Below are positions 34,791 to 43,952 of a stretch of 64,000 nucleotides of DNA, one piece after another. The notes under the pieces were generated by a model. It ran no database searches, had not been told where the DNA came from, and saw only the letters and a program-made list of their open reading frames with translations. Positions within the stretch are counted from its first letter, which is position 1. The number at the start of each line of letters is the position of its first letter. This DNA is from Niastella vici (lineage in GTDB: Bacteria; Bacteroidota; Bacteroidia; Chitinophagales; Chitinophagaceae): positions 1 to 64,000 of the forward strand of contig NZ_LVYD01000042.1 in NCBI RefSeq assembly GCF_002077945.1, read 5' to 3'. A program made the translations under genes and the position numbers.

Positions 34791-35255
34791 CCGATAACCC
34801 ATATAATTGAAATAATGATAAAACATTGCCTTCACTGGCTGGCTCATTTCTCTTTTACCATTTGCCCAGGCACTTATATTTGTTTTATCTACGCCAGTAT
34901 CGTTCACAATATCTGTAACTCGTAATCCAAGAATATCCATTTGTTTTTTGATCCATGAGCTATCAATTTTTGAAACCGGGTTAGGCTCATATGGGTTGAC
35001 TTGCGGATGGATTTTCATTCCCGGGAAAAAAGGTTCAAACAATTCCCTGGTGCGAGTAACCAGAGTAGCTTTATCGGTGTAATTCTCAGACAAATGTTTC
35101 CCTTGAGAAACCCGAATTACCAAAGAATCATCTTTAACTTCCAAAACTTTAAATTCAATATTGCTCATCCTCTTGTGAAGAGCAGCACCATATTCCAATT
35201 TTTTCAGATCATTATCCGAAACGGAGAGCAGGTGAATGTTTTTTATTGTTGCCAT
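34779..35255 (-). CDS. Hypothetical protein with C-terminal helix-turn-helix
   Basis: The 158-residue protein has an N-terminal half of mixed alpha/beta character (SNIEFKVLEVKDDSLVIRVSQG). The C-terminal part, from about residue 100, reads as an XRE-like DNA-binding unit: IKKQMDILGLRVTDIVNDTG, then VDKTNISAWANGKREMS. It is possibly a regulator of its small neighbourhood or part of a decayed mobile element. A strong hairpin lies right in front of its ATG (35271-35290). The family is not recognised. Confidence 0.65.
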   Translation of the reverse strand: MATIKNIHLLSVSDNDLKKLEYGAALHKRMSNIEFKVLEVKDDSLVIRVSQGKHLSENYTDKATLVTRTRELFEPFFPGMKIHPQVNPYEPNPVSKIDSSWIKKQMDILGLRVTDIVNDTGVDKTNISAWANGKREMSQPVKAMFYHYFNYMGYRLGK

Positions 35256-35270
35256 AACCAGTATTTTTAA

Positions 35271-35293
35271 AAGGGGCCTTTCGGCCCCCTTTC
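35271..35293 (-). terminator. Hairpin with GAAA tetraloop and T-run between two accessory genes
   Basis: On the minus strand GGGGCC pairs with GGCCCC around GAAA, followed by TTTTAAAAAT. It ends only about 16 nt before the ATG of the 34779-35255 gene and directly follows the 35295-35648 gene, so it could terminate or attenuate. Confidence 0.75.
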
Positions 35294-35294
35294 A

Positions 35295-35648
35295 TTAGAG
35301 AAACTTGACATAGTTCTTTTCAATGTAATAAATCGCAATTTGTTCATTTTGATGACCAGCAATCGTTGCTTCTTCTTCATTATCGAAGATGAGGACCGCA
35401 TCCCACCAAAACTTCCCATCCTCGCGCCAGCCTCCTACGATTCCGGTTTTTGCATTTGCAATTGCAAGCACATGTTTTAAACCATCATCACCGTGACTAT
35501 TCTGTGTCTCTTTTAGAGCTACAGACCAGCCAGAAGTAACTGGGCGAAGATCGTCGAGATAAACTGTAAACCCATGTGGATTTCGCCTGGCGATTTCTTT
35601 AATCTTGTTGATTAAGTCATCAACCTGGCTTTCACCAAGTATTTGCAT
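35295..35648 (-). CDS. Small hypothetical protein
   Basis: The 117-residue soluble acidic protein starts MQILGESQVDDLINKIKE. It has RRNPHGFTVYLDDLRPVTSGW, then strands around LAIANAKTGIVGGWREDGKFWWD and a final segment EATIAGHQNEQIAIYYIE. Similar small proteins with a GF-TV, GW and IYD/IYY pattern occur in phage and plasmid-like regions, but I cannot name a family. It stands first in a leftward pair with the helix-turn-helix gene, separated by a hairpin. Confidence 0.6.
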   Translation of the reverse strand: MQILGESQVDDLINKIKEIARRNPHGFTVYLDDLRPVTSGWSVALKETQNSHGDDGLKHVLAIANAKTGIVGGWREDGKFWWDAVLIFDNEEEATIAGHQNEQIAIYYIEKNYVKFL

Positions 35649-35925
35649 ACTAGTATGACCGCTTATTTTCTATGGTGGTCAGCCATTTTTGGGTTTGAAT
35701 TCAAAGAACTATTGTCTATATAAAGATACCGAAAAGTTTGTAATAAACAAACATTCACATGCCTAATAACAAAGGCATCCAGCTCATTTCTAATTGAAAT
35801 ATAATTAGTTATGAACCTTTCCCACTCGCGGCACAAAGGTTTAATCCCGGCACTATTGAAAAGGGCCGATCTTGTCAGACCGACCCAAAGCTAAGGATGA
35901 TAAATCCCTTCGTAACGTTGGTGCC

Positions 35926-36948
35926 TCACCACACATTCCTCGGGCAGGTATCGCCATAGCGGTTACCAATTAAAAAGCCAATGATGACTTCATGCGTGCC
36001 CCTGCTGGCAGTATTTAACGCTGTTTTTGTAAAGTCGTACGAATACCCTATGTTAAAAGTATTGCCTACATTCAAGCCAACCATGCCCGCATACCCATCC
36101 TGCAAACGGTAGCTTGCACCCAGCCACAACAGATCGAGATATTGCAATTTAATATTTGCATCAAACTGCGGTGTAGTTGGCGTGCCCGACACGTATTTTA
36201 CCATAACAGAAGGCAATGCATTGATATCATCGTTCAACAAAAAGCGATAACCCGCTGTGGCAAAAAAATGCGGTATTGCTTTGCCCGGAACGGGCGCCGT
36301 ATTATCGCCATAGGTCATAGCCGTGGGAATGATCTGCTGTGCAGAGACCCCAACGAAAAAATCACTTGAATACAACCAAAGCCCTGCATTGAGATCGGGT
36401 TTCAACTTGTTTATATTGCCACTGGTTTGCGCAGGGTCTACAGTAACGCCATCGCCAAAGTCGGTTTTGGAAAGGTCCCGGTGCAAGTGATTGATACCGG
36501 CGCCAAAACCTGCAGCCAGGTTAATGGTTGGCGTTATTCCTATATGATAGGCATAGGTAACATTTGCCGTAAAGTTGTTGAAATTACCGGTATGATCGTT
36601 TAACAGGATCAGCCCTATGCCACTGTGTGGCTTCGAAGGCGTATAGTTCTCCCAATAGGCTTCGCCGCGTGGATTTTGACCGGGCAATTGAAATGAAGTA
36701 GGAGTAGTTTTTGTATCTTCCTTGCCAATGGGTCCCTGTATGGTTAAATAAGCTGTTCTCGGCGCACCATTCAACCCCACCCACTGATCCCTGGCGCTTG
36801 CTTTTACATCAAAGTAATTTTCGATACCGGTAAGCGCCGGATTTAAAATGTAATTGTTTAAAATATATTGGGTATAGTGTGGCTTTTGCTGTGCCTGCAC
36901 AGCAATTACACTACCTATAAGCATCAAACACGTGTACAATTTTTTCAT
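35926..36948 (-). CDS. PorP/SprF-family type IX secretion outer-membrane protein
   Basis: The 340-residue protein has a signal peptide (MKKLYTCLMLIGSVIAVQAQ) and the opening QKPHYTQYILNNYILNPALTG, diagnostic of PorP/SprF proteins. A beta-barrel follows. These proteins hold type-B substrates of type IX secretion at the surface. The gene lies 4 bp after a gene for a giant protein with a type-B sorting domain, the standard substrate/SprF pairing. Confidence 0.95.
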   Translation of the reverse strand: MKKLYTCLMLIGSVIAVQAQQKPHYTQYILNNYILNPALTGIENYFDVKASARDQWVGLNGAPRTAYLTIQGPIGKEDTKTTPTSFQLPGQNPRGEAYWENYTPSKPHSGIGLILLNDHTGNFNNFTANVTYAYHIGITPTINLAAGFGAGINHLHRDLSKTDFGDGVTVDPAQTSGNINKLKPDLNAGLWLYSSDFFVGVSAQQIIPTAMTYGDNTAPVPGKAIPHFFATAGYRFLLNDDINALPSVMVKYVSGTPTTPQFDANIKLQYLDLLWLGASYRLQDGYAGMVGLNVGNTFNIGYSYDFTKTALNTASRGTHEVIIGFLIGNRYGDTCPRNVW

Positions 36949-36952
36949 ATAG

Positions 36953-39900
36953 CTATCGAATAATATCTACATAACCCGATAGCTGGCTTCTGCCATTCCT
37001 CGGATTGATGATATAATAATACGTGCCTACGGGCAACGGATTTCCATTGAACGTTCCATCCCATGATTGCGAATAACCGGCCGACCGGTAAACCAGTTGT
37101 CCATACCGGTTAAACACTTCTACCGTAGCGCCCGGATAGGTATTAAGATATTTAATTTCCCAACGATCGTGTATGCCATCACCGTTTGGTGAAAATGCAT
37201 TGGGTATATGCAGCGCTTTTAATACTTTGATGGCAATGTCATCTGAGGCCTTGCATCCCTCCACTGAAGTGGCAGTGAGTTTATAGGTGATATCATCAGT
37301 TGGCGATGCCTGTGGCTGCAGAATGGTGGAGTTACTTAATGCCGTGGCCGGCGTCCATACATAACTCAGGGTATTGCCCGAAGCCGTTGCGGGTAAAGTA
37401 AGAAAATTCCCTTCCAGCAAATAACTGTCGGCCCCTGCATTTACTATTGGCAAAGGATATACCAGCACAGCCTGCTTTATTGAATTAACGCAGTTGTTTG
37501 CAGCGGTAAAAACGTATTGTATGGAATCAATTCCGGCCGTGGCAATGGCAGCACTGAAGATGCCCGACTGACTAACACCTTTTCCACTATATATTCCATT
37601 TCCCGAAAGTCCATTCAGTACTGAAGCCTGGGTTATTTGAAAAGGCGCTACATCGGCACAAACAGGATCAATAGGGTTAAACTGCAATTCAGGTATTGCT
37701 TTTACTGTAAACGTTTTGGCCGAAGTACTTAAACAGGTTTGTCCTGAATAGGCAACCACTTGTACCAGGTAGTCTTTTTTATCAGGAGAATACAAGACAG
37801 GATATTGAGCGCTGTATTTTTTTCCGGCAGCAGGATCATCATCTATTGTTTTGTTGGTAGGGTCATTGCCATAATCCCAATAAATTTCGAGGCGTATAAT
37901 GTTCCCAAAATCAACCGTTGAATTATTGGTGAACGTCCCCATTTTGTTACTACATACCGAATTGCCATCATCGAAAGTGAATACTGATTGCGGTGTGGTA
38001 CCATTTATGGTGAACACCTGTTTAACCGAATCGGCACAGCCATTATTGGAAGTAACCAGTAAGGATACATTGTAATTACCGGTAGCCGTGTATTTATGCT
38101 GCGGATTTTTTACTGTGGCCCTATTATTCGCTGCCGCGGCATTGGGGTCGCCAAAATTCCATTTGTACTGAAAGGAAGCCTGGGTGCCATCGGCAATGGT
38201 ACTGGTATCGGTGAATGTTGAATAAGGATCAGATAAACAGTTCTCCGGCAAAACGAATCCGGCTTTTGGTTGTGCAGTAATAGCTATTGTCCTGGGTGTT
38301 GCTTTATTGCTACATCCCTTATCACTTTCGGCAGTTAAATTAATGGTATAGCTGCCAGTTGCCGGATATACATAATTGAAAGTGGCGCTGGAGGTCTTTG
38401 TAAGTGTTTGGCCATCGCCCATACTCCAGGTCCAGGTTGCAATACTACCGTTGCTGATTGTAGAGGCATCCTGCAAAAGAATATTCTGTCCGGCACAATA
38501 TGGACCGGTGGTTTGGAAAGCCGTTACCGGCAGTGGATTTATGGTAACCACTCTTTGAACAGTATCGGTAAGGCAGCCTACCTGTGTTATAGCCGATAAA
38601 GAAACGGTATAAGATGCGGCTGTATTATACAGGTAAAAAGGGTCTTTTGCATTGGAAACATCGCCATTACCAAAGGTCCACGACCATTTGATAACAGGGT
38701 TGTCTCCTGTTACAGATTGATCGGTAAAGAAAGTGGTATCGCCCAAACAGGTACCGGCAAAAGCAAAACCAGCAGTTGGTTTTGGATATACCCGCAGGTC
38801 GAAATCTATTTCCTGCTCGCCGGTGCAACCATCGGCGGTAGGGTTGTTCGCTATGATCTTGATGGGGTACACACCGGGCGTTGGTCCCATATAGGTATTA
38901 GGCAACCTGTACAGGTATAGTTGTTTTCCGTTTTTTGTAAACGACGAATCGGGCACCGGGGCATTGATCAATTCATCAGTATATAAACCGCCAAACTGCC
39001 ACTGTACTTTTGTGGGCATATACGGAAAGGTCATGGAGAAATTAAAGGGCGCATCGGTACAGGTAGCGGGGTAATCAACAATGGAGTACTGGTTTTTTAT
39101 AGAAATAAACTGGTAAAGGTCTTTAAGGTTCATGCCGCCCGAAAAACCATACGATTCTACATTTCCAAGTCCATAGGCAATGATATTGAAACCAGTGTCG
39201 CAGGTAATATTATGCGTACCAGCCGTAGTTCTTATTTGCGCGTAGGTGTAATTATTATCCTGCGGTACAGGATTAAAACTGTTATAGGATATCCCATCTA
39301 TTTTGAAACTGCTGATGGCCGCTGCATCATTTTTAAGCACCACATTCAGAAAATGCGTATTGATATTAATGCCCGCCGGTTGCATGGAATTTAAAGTAAC
39401 CGCGGCAATGGTTTGTTCAACGGGGTTTAAATAGATCATTTCAGGATCACCATTTGAGGTATTGCCATCACAACCCTGGGTTGTAAAATACTGGGCTACC
39501 AGAATGGGTTTGTCTGACTCAATAACATTGGTTGTGCTACTTAAAAACTCATAATAAAAATTGTTTACAAAAGCCGTTGCCGGAATGGCCGTACCATTCA
39601 GTGTTACGTTTGCCGCAGGATCTGATTTTATGATGCGATAAATATTATTGCTGTTGGTAAGACTGGGAACCGTAATGTACTTCTTTCCCCACGTAGCGGT
39701 GGGATACATTTCCTGGTACAGGTTATCGGCCGTACCGGTGCCGGGGCAACCAATGGTGACTTTACCACTGCCGCAAAAAACCGCAATCCGTTTACACCCC
39801 GAACCATTATTAAGCGAACGGATCCGGGAGCCGGTAAGGTCAACCCCGCTGGTTCCTGAAATAGTGCCCAGCACATTATAGATCTGGCCTTGTTGTAAAG

Positions 39901-40468
39901 TAACAAGAAAGGGCGCATTGGCTGCTTTTCCTCCTTTTGTATTGGCAGCCGGTGTTATTTCTACAGTGGTGGTGCCGGTATCGGCGGCTATTACAAAAAA
40001 ATAGGAATAGGAATCGGGATCGTTAGATCGTTGGGTGTAATTCACTGAATAATAATCCCGGCCCAGCGTACTGGTGGGCAAACAAACAGTGGCGCCCGAA
40101 ATAGCGCTTACATAAATAAAGCTATAAACGACTACCGGCTTATCTGCGGTAACATGTATACCATGGTTATACAATCCGTCATCGAGTAAAGCGGCTGTTC
40201 TTGGAATATCAATGGTGGTAATTTGATTAGGCGAAACGGTAAAGCTTTGCGAGAAGCCGATGCTTGCAATAGTAACCTGACCTGTGGTGGCCACATCGGA
40301 AGTAATGTACAACTGCATTTTTTCGGCCGGGGTTCCGGTAAACATGCGAACATGGTTGCCATAGCCAATCCAAAAATCCTTTCCCTTATTAGAGAAATCC
40401 TGGGCAATCAATGTTGAAGTAAGGCATAAAGCAATCAGGACCAAAGCCGTTCTGGGCAGGGTGTGCAT
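36953..40468 (-). CDS. Giant surface protein with PKD repeats and type IX (type B) sorting domain
   Basis: The 1171-residue protein has a signal peptide (to about LIAQD, residue 23). An N-terminal IgGFc-binding-like region at about 30-440 starts GKDFWIGYGNHVRMF. Several PKD/SprB-like repeats follow at about 565-840 (e.g. WSWTFGNGDVSN, WTWSMGDGQTL, YKWNFGD). The C-terminal gliding-motility sorting domain contains IPNAFSPNGDGIHD and PVGTYYYII. It is therefore a secreted, surface-attached protein possibly binding glycans or host/neighbour proteins. The adjacent SprF-like barrel is its probable anchor. Confidence 0.93.
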   Translation of the reverse strand: MHTLPRTALVLIALCLTSTLIAQDFSNKGKDFWIGYGNHVRMFTGTPAEKMQLYITSDVATTGQVTIASIGFSQSFTVSPNQITTIDIPRTAALLDDGLYNHGIHVTADKPVVVYSFIYVSAISGATVCLPTSTLGRDYYSVNYTQRSNDPDSYSYFFVIAADTGTTTVEITPAANTKGGKAANAPFLVTLQQGQIYNVLGTISGTSGVDLTGSRIRSLNNGSGCKRIAVFCGSGKVTIGCPGTGTADNLYQEMYPTATWGKKYITVPSLTNSNNIYRIIKSDPAANVTLNGTAIPATAFVNNFYYEFLSSTTNVIESDKPILVAQYFTTQGCDGNTSNGDPEMIYLNPVEQTIAAVTLNSMQPAGININTHFLNVVLKNDAAAISSFKIDGISYNSFNPVPQDNNYTYAQIRTTAGTHNITCDTGFNIIAYGLGNVESYGFSGGMNLKDLYQFISIKNQYSIVDYPATCTDAPFNFSMTFPYMPTKVQWQFGGLYTDELINAPVPDSSFTKNGKQLYLYRLPNTYMGPTPGVYPIKIIANNPTADGCTGEQEIDFDLRVYPKPTAGFAFAGTCLGDTTFFTDQSVTGDNPVIKWSWTFGNGDVSNAKDPFYLYNTAASYTVSLSAITQVGCLTDTVQRVVTINPLPVTAFQTTGPYCAGQNILLQDASTISNGSIATWTWSMGDGQTLTKTSSATFNYVYPATGSYTINLTAESDKGCSNKATPRTIAITAQPKAGFVLPENCLSDPYSTFTDTSTIADGTQASFQYKWNFGDPNAAAANNRATVKNPQHKYTATGNYNVSLLVTSNNGCADSVKQVFTINGTTPQSVFTFDDGNSVCSNKMGTFTNNSTVDFGNIIRLEIYWDYGNDPTNKTIDDDPAAGKKYSAQYPVLYSPDKKDYLVQVVAYSGQTCLSTSAKTFTVKAIPELQFNPIDPVCADVAPFQITQASVLNGLSGNGIYSGKGVSQSGIFSAAIATAGIDSIQYVFTAANNCVNSIKQAVLVYPLPIVNAGADSYLLEGNFLTLPATASGNTLSYVWTPATALSNSTILQPQASPTDDITYKLTATSVEGCKASDDIAIKVLKALHIPNAFSPNGDGIHDRWEIKYLNTYPGATVEVFNRYGQLVYRSAGYSQSWDGTFNGNPLPVGTYYYIINPRNGRSQLSGYVDIIR

Positions 40469-40570
40469 GGGGTCTGGATGTTAGTTTTGAACTTTCTGCA
40501 CCTGAAGATACTTTTTATAATTTAATATTTGTTTCAAAAACAATTGATTAACAAATAAACGGCTGATATA

Positions 40571-40601
40571 AAAATGCCCGCCGTTAATGCTACAGCGGGC
40601 A
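40571..40601 (-). terminator. Terminator of the cytochrome c gene
   Basis: On the minus strand TGCCCGC (40595-40601) pairs with GCGGGCA (40575-40581), followed by TTTTTAT. Confidence 0.85.
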
Positions 40602-40659
40602 AGGTGAAAACAATAGACACAACATGATCCGCAATTCATCAAAAAGCGGCATCAAGTAC

Positions 40660-41247
40660 TTACTCCTTATTGAATACCGGTTGCGGAACAACATTCTTCA
40701 CCGGTTTGGTAGATTTCAGATAGGCAAAAACTGCCTTCAGGTCATCGTCACTTGCTTTAGCAATGCCGGGCCAGGGCATAGGTGGTAATAAGGGACGGCT
40801 ATTGTCTAACCCTTTGTACTTTCCTTCGCGTATGGCTTTAAAAAACTGTTTTTCAGTCCACCCGCCTATACCGGTTGAATCGGAGGTAATATTGGCTGAA
40901 AATGAAATTCCCCAGGGACCTACAGCAGAAGTAAGCATGCCATTAAATAATACCCAGTTTTTTGCCGTACCAGTATCAAATTTGGCTATTGGCATGTCGG
41001 CAGGTTGCCCCGATAATAATCTGTCCGGATCGGGATAAGGGCCTTGTGGTCCCATTTTTTTGGGGGAATGACAATCATGGCAACCCATAATTTCAACGAG
41101 ATATTTTCCTCGCTTTACCAGGCTGTCGTGTGAAATATTTTCACTGTTAATCAAAACAGCCGCATCCTCTTTTGCCGGCTGGTTGCAAAATACCAGCAAT
41201 ACGGCTATAAGGACCGTTACCGCCATTAATAACGTAATCTTTTTCAT
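40660..41247 (-). CDS. c-type cytochrome, probable lipoprotein
   Basis: The 195-residue protein has a hydrophobic leader with a possible lipobox (LLVFC). A single heme site CHDCH lies near residue 56 in KYLVEIMGCHDCHSP, and a candidate axial Met in LPPMPWPGI. The domain resembles the cytochrome c subunits of alcohol and aldehyde dehydrogenases (NITSDSTGIGGWTEKQF is typical). No dehydrogenase is adjacent. It is followed by a clear terminator. Confidence 0.9.
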   Translation of the reverse strand: MKKITLLMAVTVLIAVLLVFCNQPAKEDAAVLINSENISHDSLVKRGKYLVEIMGCHDCHSPKKMGPQGPYPDPDRLLSGQPADMPIAKFDTGTAKNWVLFNGMLTSAVGPWGISFSANITSDSTGIGGWTEKQFFKAIREGKYKGLDNSRPLLPPMPWPGIAKASDDDLKAVFAYLKSTKPVKNVVPQPVFNKE

Positions 41248-41345
41248 TACTATAACATTAAGGGTTAAAAAGAATTTGAGCGTCGCCGATAAAAACCTGC
41301 AAAGCCTTACGGGGCGCTGCAGGTTGTTTTCAATTACCCTGATAC

Positions 41346-42113
41346 CTATGACTGAGTTCTGTAAACAAAATCTTCCAGAATGAAATGGGTTGCGCCTTCC
41401 GCTTTTACAATGCGCATTTTGGTGGGATAATAACCACTTGTTTTAAATTTAGCTGGCACCCCAAAAGTTCTTTCAAATGAAGCGTTTGCATCAATGAAGG
41501 CTTTCGTTATCATCGGCTCATAAAAAGCTACTTTGCCGTTATACGAACCATATATAAATGTTTGAGTAAACGGCTGCCCATGCAATTCTGGTGTAGTAAC
41601 ATCTACCCAGTGAGTGCCCATTTCGGGTACACCGCCCGGAATAGGAACATAATTTGCCGGCATGTAACCAGGCGCCGGATAATTCAGGAAACCTGTACTA
41701 TCGGTTTGATACAGCGGAATTGCCAGCCTTTCTTCTTCGGAGATCATATAAAAATGAAAATCGAAATGCGGCTTGTCATAAACACCTGCGGGCTCGTGGC
41801 CATGTGGGTTCCATTCGACCAATGCATGGGTGAACGGTGTGATGGATGCTTTTGGATGAAATTGTAACGACAATTCGTTTTCATGATGATCTTCCCCTTC
41901 TGTACCCGTATCGAGGCTATTCATTGCCGCATCGTCGATGCTGATAGCAAGGCGCTCGGGTTTATTATCACCATCCAGTTCTATCCACGTCCATGCAGAG
42001 CCATGCTGAAATTTCGATACAGGCCCTTTAAATATACCACCTTTATGACCTTCTTTTTTACAGGATGCAAATACCATGGTTGCTGCTGCCAGCAACAAAA
42101 AAACACGTTTCAT
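41346..42113 (-). CDS. DUF5602 / TTHB210-like lipoprotein
   Basis: The 255-residue protein has a lipobox (MVFASC, Cys about 17). Two halves are visible: a domain with LQFHPKASITPFTHALVEWNP and HGHEPAGVYDKPHFDFHFYM, which matches the DUF5602 signature rich in His, and a C-terminal part with FGVPAKFKTSGYYP. The His cluster (HGHEP, HFDFHF) suggests metal binding, but the function is unknown. The ATG at 42111-42113 places the lipobox correctly. Confidence 0.8.
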   Translation of the reverse strand: MKRVFLLLAAATMVFASCKKEGHKGGIFKGPVSKFQHGSAWTWIELDGDNKPERLAISIDDAAMNSLDTGTEGEDHHENELSLQFHPKASITPFTHALVEWNPHGHEPAGVYDKPHFDFHFYMISEEERLAIPLYQTDSTGFLNYPAPGYMPANYVPIPGGVPEMGTHWVDVTTPELHGQPFTQTFIYGSYNGKVAFYEPMITKAFIDANASFERTFGVPAKFKTSGYYPTKMRIVKAEGATHFILEDFVYRTQS

Positions 42114-42337
42114 TTGTTTTAAAAATTTATAGATTAAATAAAGATTACGCCTGCGTGCGACAAGGACAGGTATCAACCTATGATTCGCCAAAGAATCATT
42201 CTTACTTATTATTGAGCTGCAAAATTATATTGTTAACAATCCGGGGTGTAGCTCTTATTATATGAGTTGTTATATCCGTTGCATGAATTGGTTTGATCAA
42301 TGTACAGAAAGATCTGCCTGGCATCTCCTGACAAGTT

Positions 42338-42502
42338 TCAATGACCAGTTCCACCTCCCCGCCGCATCACAACTCCTGCCTGGTCTTCCGTGGTATCATT
42401 GTCGTTCTGACTATTCATGACTTTTAGGCGGCTGTTGCTGAAAAAAAGGTATGCAATCAGCAGTGCCATTAAAACTGCGCCTGAAATCCGAAGCATTTTC
42501 AT
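42338..42502 (-). CDS. Possible 54-residue exported or membrane peptide
   Basis: A short frame starts MKMLRISGAVLMALLIAYLF, a credible signal or membrane segment. It continues with NSQNDNDTTEDQAGVV and ends in a basic glycine-rich tail, RRGGGTGH. It sits alone in a 600-bp gap, upstream of the DUF5602 gene on the same strand. No homologue is known to me. A competing plus-strand frame covers part of the same bases, so the call rests on the signal-like start alone. Confidence 0.35.
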   Translation of the reverse strand: MKMLRISGAVLMALLIAYLFFSNSRLKVMNSQNDNDTTEDQAGVVMRRGGGTGH

Positions 42503-42709
42503 ACTAATAATTTTGTGTAAACTATTTTTTGTCGTTATTTATATAGCTAAATTAGCACCTGCAAAAGCTGTTTACAGGATCAGTTCAATGAACGAAGCAG
42601 AGAATGGAATGAATGATGGTTTTAACGGAATGAACAGCTTTGCTTCTGGCAGTAAGCAAAGAAACTTCGAATGTCAACCTGATTTATCTCAAAAGAATGA
42701 TACCAGACT

Positions 42710-43462
42710 ATGAGCCCCACATCTGATTCCAAGTTATACGTACTGGCTGTTGAAGATGACCCGCTTCATGCTGAAGCGCTGCAGTTGATGTTGCCTGAAA
42801 TGGGATATCATTTTTCGCTGGTAGATAATGCCATCGACGCCCTGAAACTCTATAAGCAGCAACCACCTGACCTGCTCCTTATGGATATTGAGATTGCCGG
42901 CCCGCTGAATGGTATTGAGTTCGTTGAGATCGCCTCGGCTATCCGGAAAACGCCAGTGATCTATGTAACTGCTTTTTCCGATTCAGAAACTTTCCAAAAA
43001 GCAAAGGCCACTCTGCCTTCGGCATACCTGCTGAAGCCTTATAACGAAAGAAATCTGCAGCTTGCCATGGAACTGGCCCTCTTTGAAAAGCAATCCCAAA
43101 GCGATGCTCCGGAAAATGCCGTCACCCACAAAGTAGACGCTTCCTGTAATGCTTTTTTTGTAAAGTATAATAACAGGCTGCTTAAAGTGCCCATCAGTGA
43201 TCTGTTGTTTATTGAAGTGGAAGAAAAATATTGTTACGTGCACACTAAAGAACGGCGTTACACAGTGAATATCCGGTTAAAAAACCTGTTAGACCAGCTA
43301 CCGGCCAACACCTTCCTGCAAACACACCGTTCGTTTGCGGTACGCCTCGATGCAGTGGAAGAAGTAAACCTCGACGACAGCCTGTTGAAAATAAATGGTA
43401 AAGAGATCCCGATTGGTAAAACCTATAAAGATGTTTTGTTTTCAAAACTGAAAATGCTTTGA
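42710..43462 (+). CDS. LytTR-family response regulator
   Basis: The 250-residue protein has a receiver domain at about 9-125 with acidic pocket EDD (15-17), phosphoacceptor Asp59 (LLLMDIEI), Thr in VTAF and Lys in LLKPY. A LytTR DNA-binding domain at about 148-248 contains LLFIEVEEKYCYVHT and FLQTHRSFAV. It is the first gene of a tight four-gene operon ending with a GAF histidine kinase that is its likely partner. LytTR regulators usually pair with a different kinase class. Confidence 0.95.
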   Translation: MSPTSDSKLYVLAVEDDPLHAEALQLMLPEMGYHFSLVDNAIDALKLYKQQPPDLLLMDIEIAGPLNGIEFVEIASAIRKTPVIYVTAFSDSETFQKAKATLPSAYLLKPYNERNLQLAMELALFEKQSQSDAPENAVTHKVDASCNAFFVKYNNRLLKVPISDLLFIEVEEKYCYVHTKERRYTVNIRLKNLLDQLPANTFLQTHRSFAVRLDAVEEVNLDDSLLKINGKEIPIGKTYKDVLFSKLKML

Positions 43463-43469
43463 TCGATCT

Positions 43470-43952
43470 ATGAACACACCTTCTTATATTTCTATTTTAT
43501 CACAGCCGCTGGCATTCTGGATTGCCAATTGTAATGCGAACAATGTACCTGAAGTTGTGCGCTGTTATGGTGTTGCTCCCATAGATTCTCCGGAGCAACT
43601 TACCATTTTTATTCCTGAAATCTGGAGCGCTCAGTTCGTAGCCAATTTGGGCGCAGGAAAAAAAGTAACCCTTTCAGGAACCAGTGTGCCTACCTATGAA
43701 AGTTACCAGTACAAAGGAGAATTTTTGTCAATTCGCGCCTGCACCGAAGATGAAATGGTTTACCAGCATCAGTACATGGATAAGTTTAGTGATGAAGTTG
43801 AAAAAATCGGTTTGCCAAAATTAATGTGTTACAACGCTTTTTTTCATCAACCTTCGCTGGCGGTTACTTTCAGACTAATGGAGGTTTTTGACCAGGCGCC
43901 TCACAAGGGTACCGGTATACAGCTAAATAAAAGGGAGGCCACGAATGAGTAA
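43470..43952 (+). CDS. Pyridoxamine-phosphate-oxidase-like split-barrel protein
   Basis: The 160-residue soluble protein opens ISILSQPLAFWIANCNANNVPEVVRCYG, the first strands of an FMN-binding split barrel. A strand LTIFIPEIWSAQFVANLGAGKKV follows, and the C-terminal half is helical. Family members bind FMN, F420, heme or other cofactors, and many act as sensors; residues for true PNP oxidase activity are not evident. It lies 7 bp after the response regulator and overlaps the next gene by 8 bp. Confidence 0.75.
   Translation: MNTPSYISILSQPLAFWIANCNANNVPEVVRCYGVAPIDSPEQLTIFIPEIWSAQFVANLGAGKKVTLSGTSVPTYESYQYKGEFLSIRACTEDEMVYQHQYMDKFSDEVEKIGLPKLMCYNAFFHQPSLAVTFRLMEVFDQAPHKGTGIQLNKREATNE

Noticed and set aside
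42417-42713. 98-codon plus-strand frame overlapping the response regulator start
   Set aside because: It overlaps by ATGA as in an operon, but the product has no domain, and its start lies inside the better-looking small minus-strand frame.
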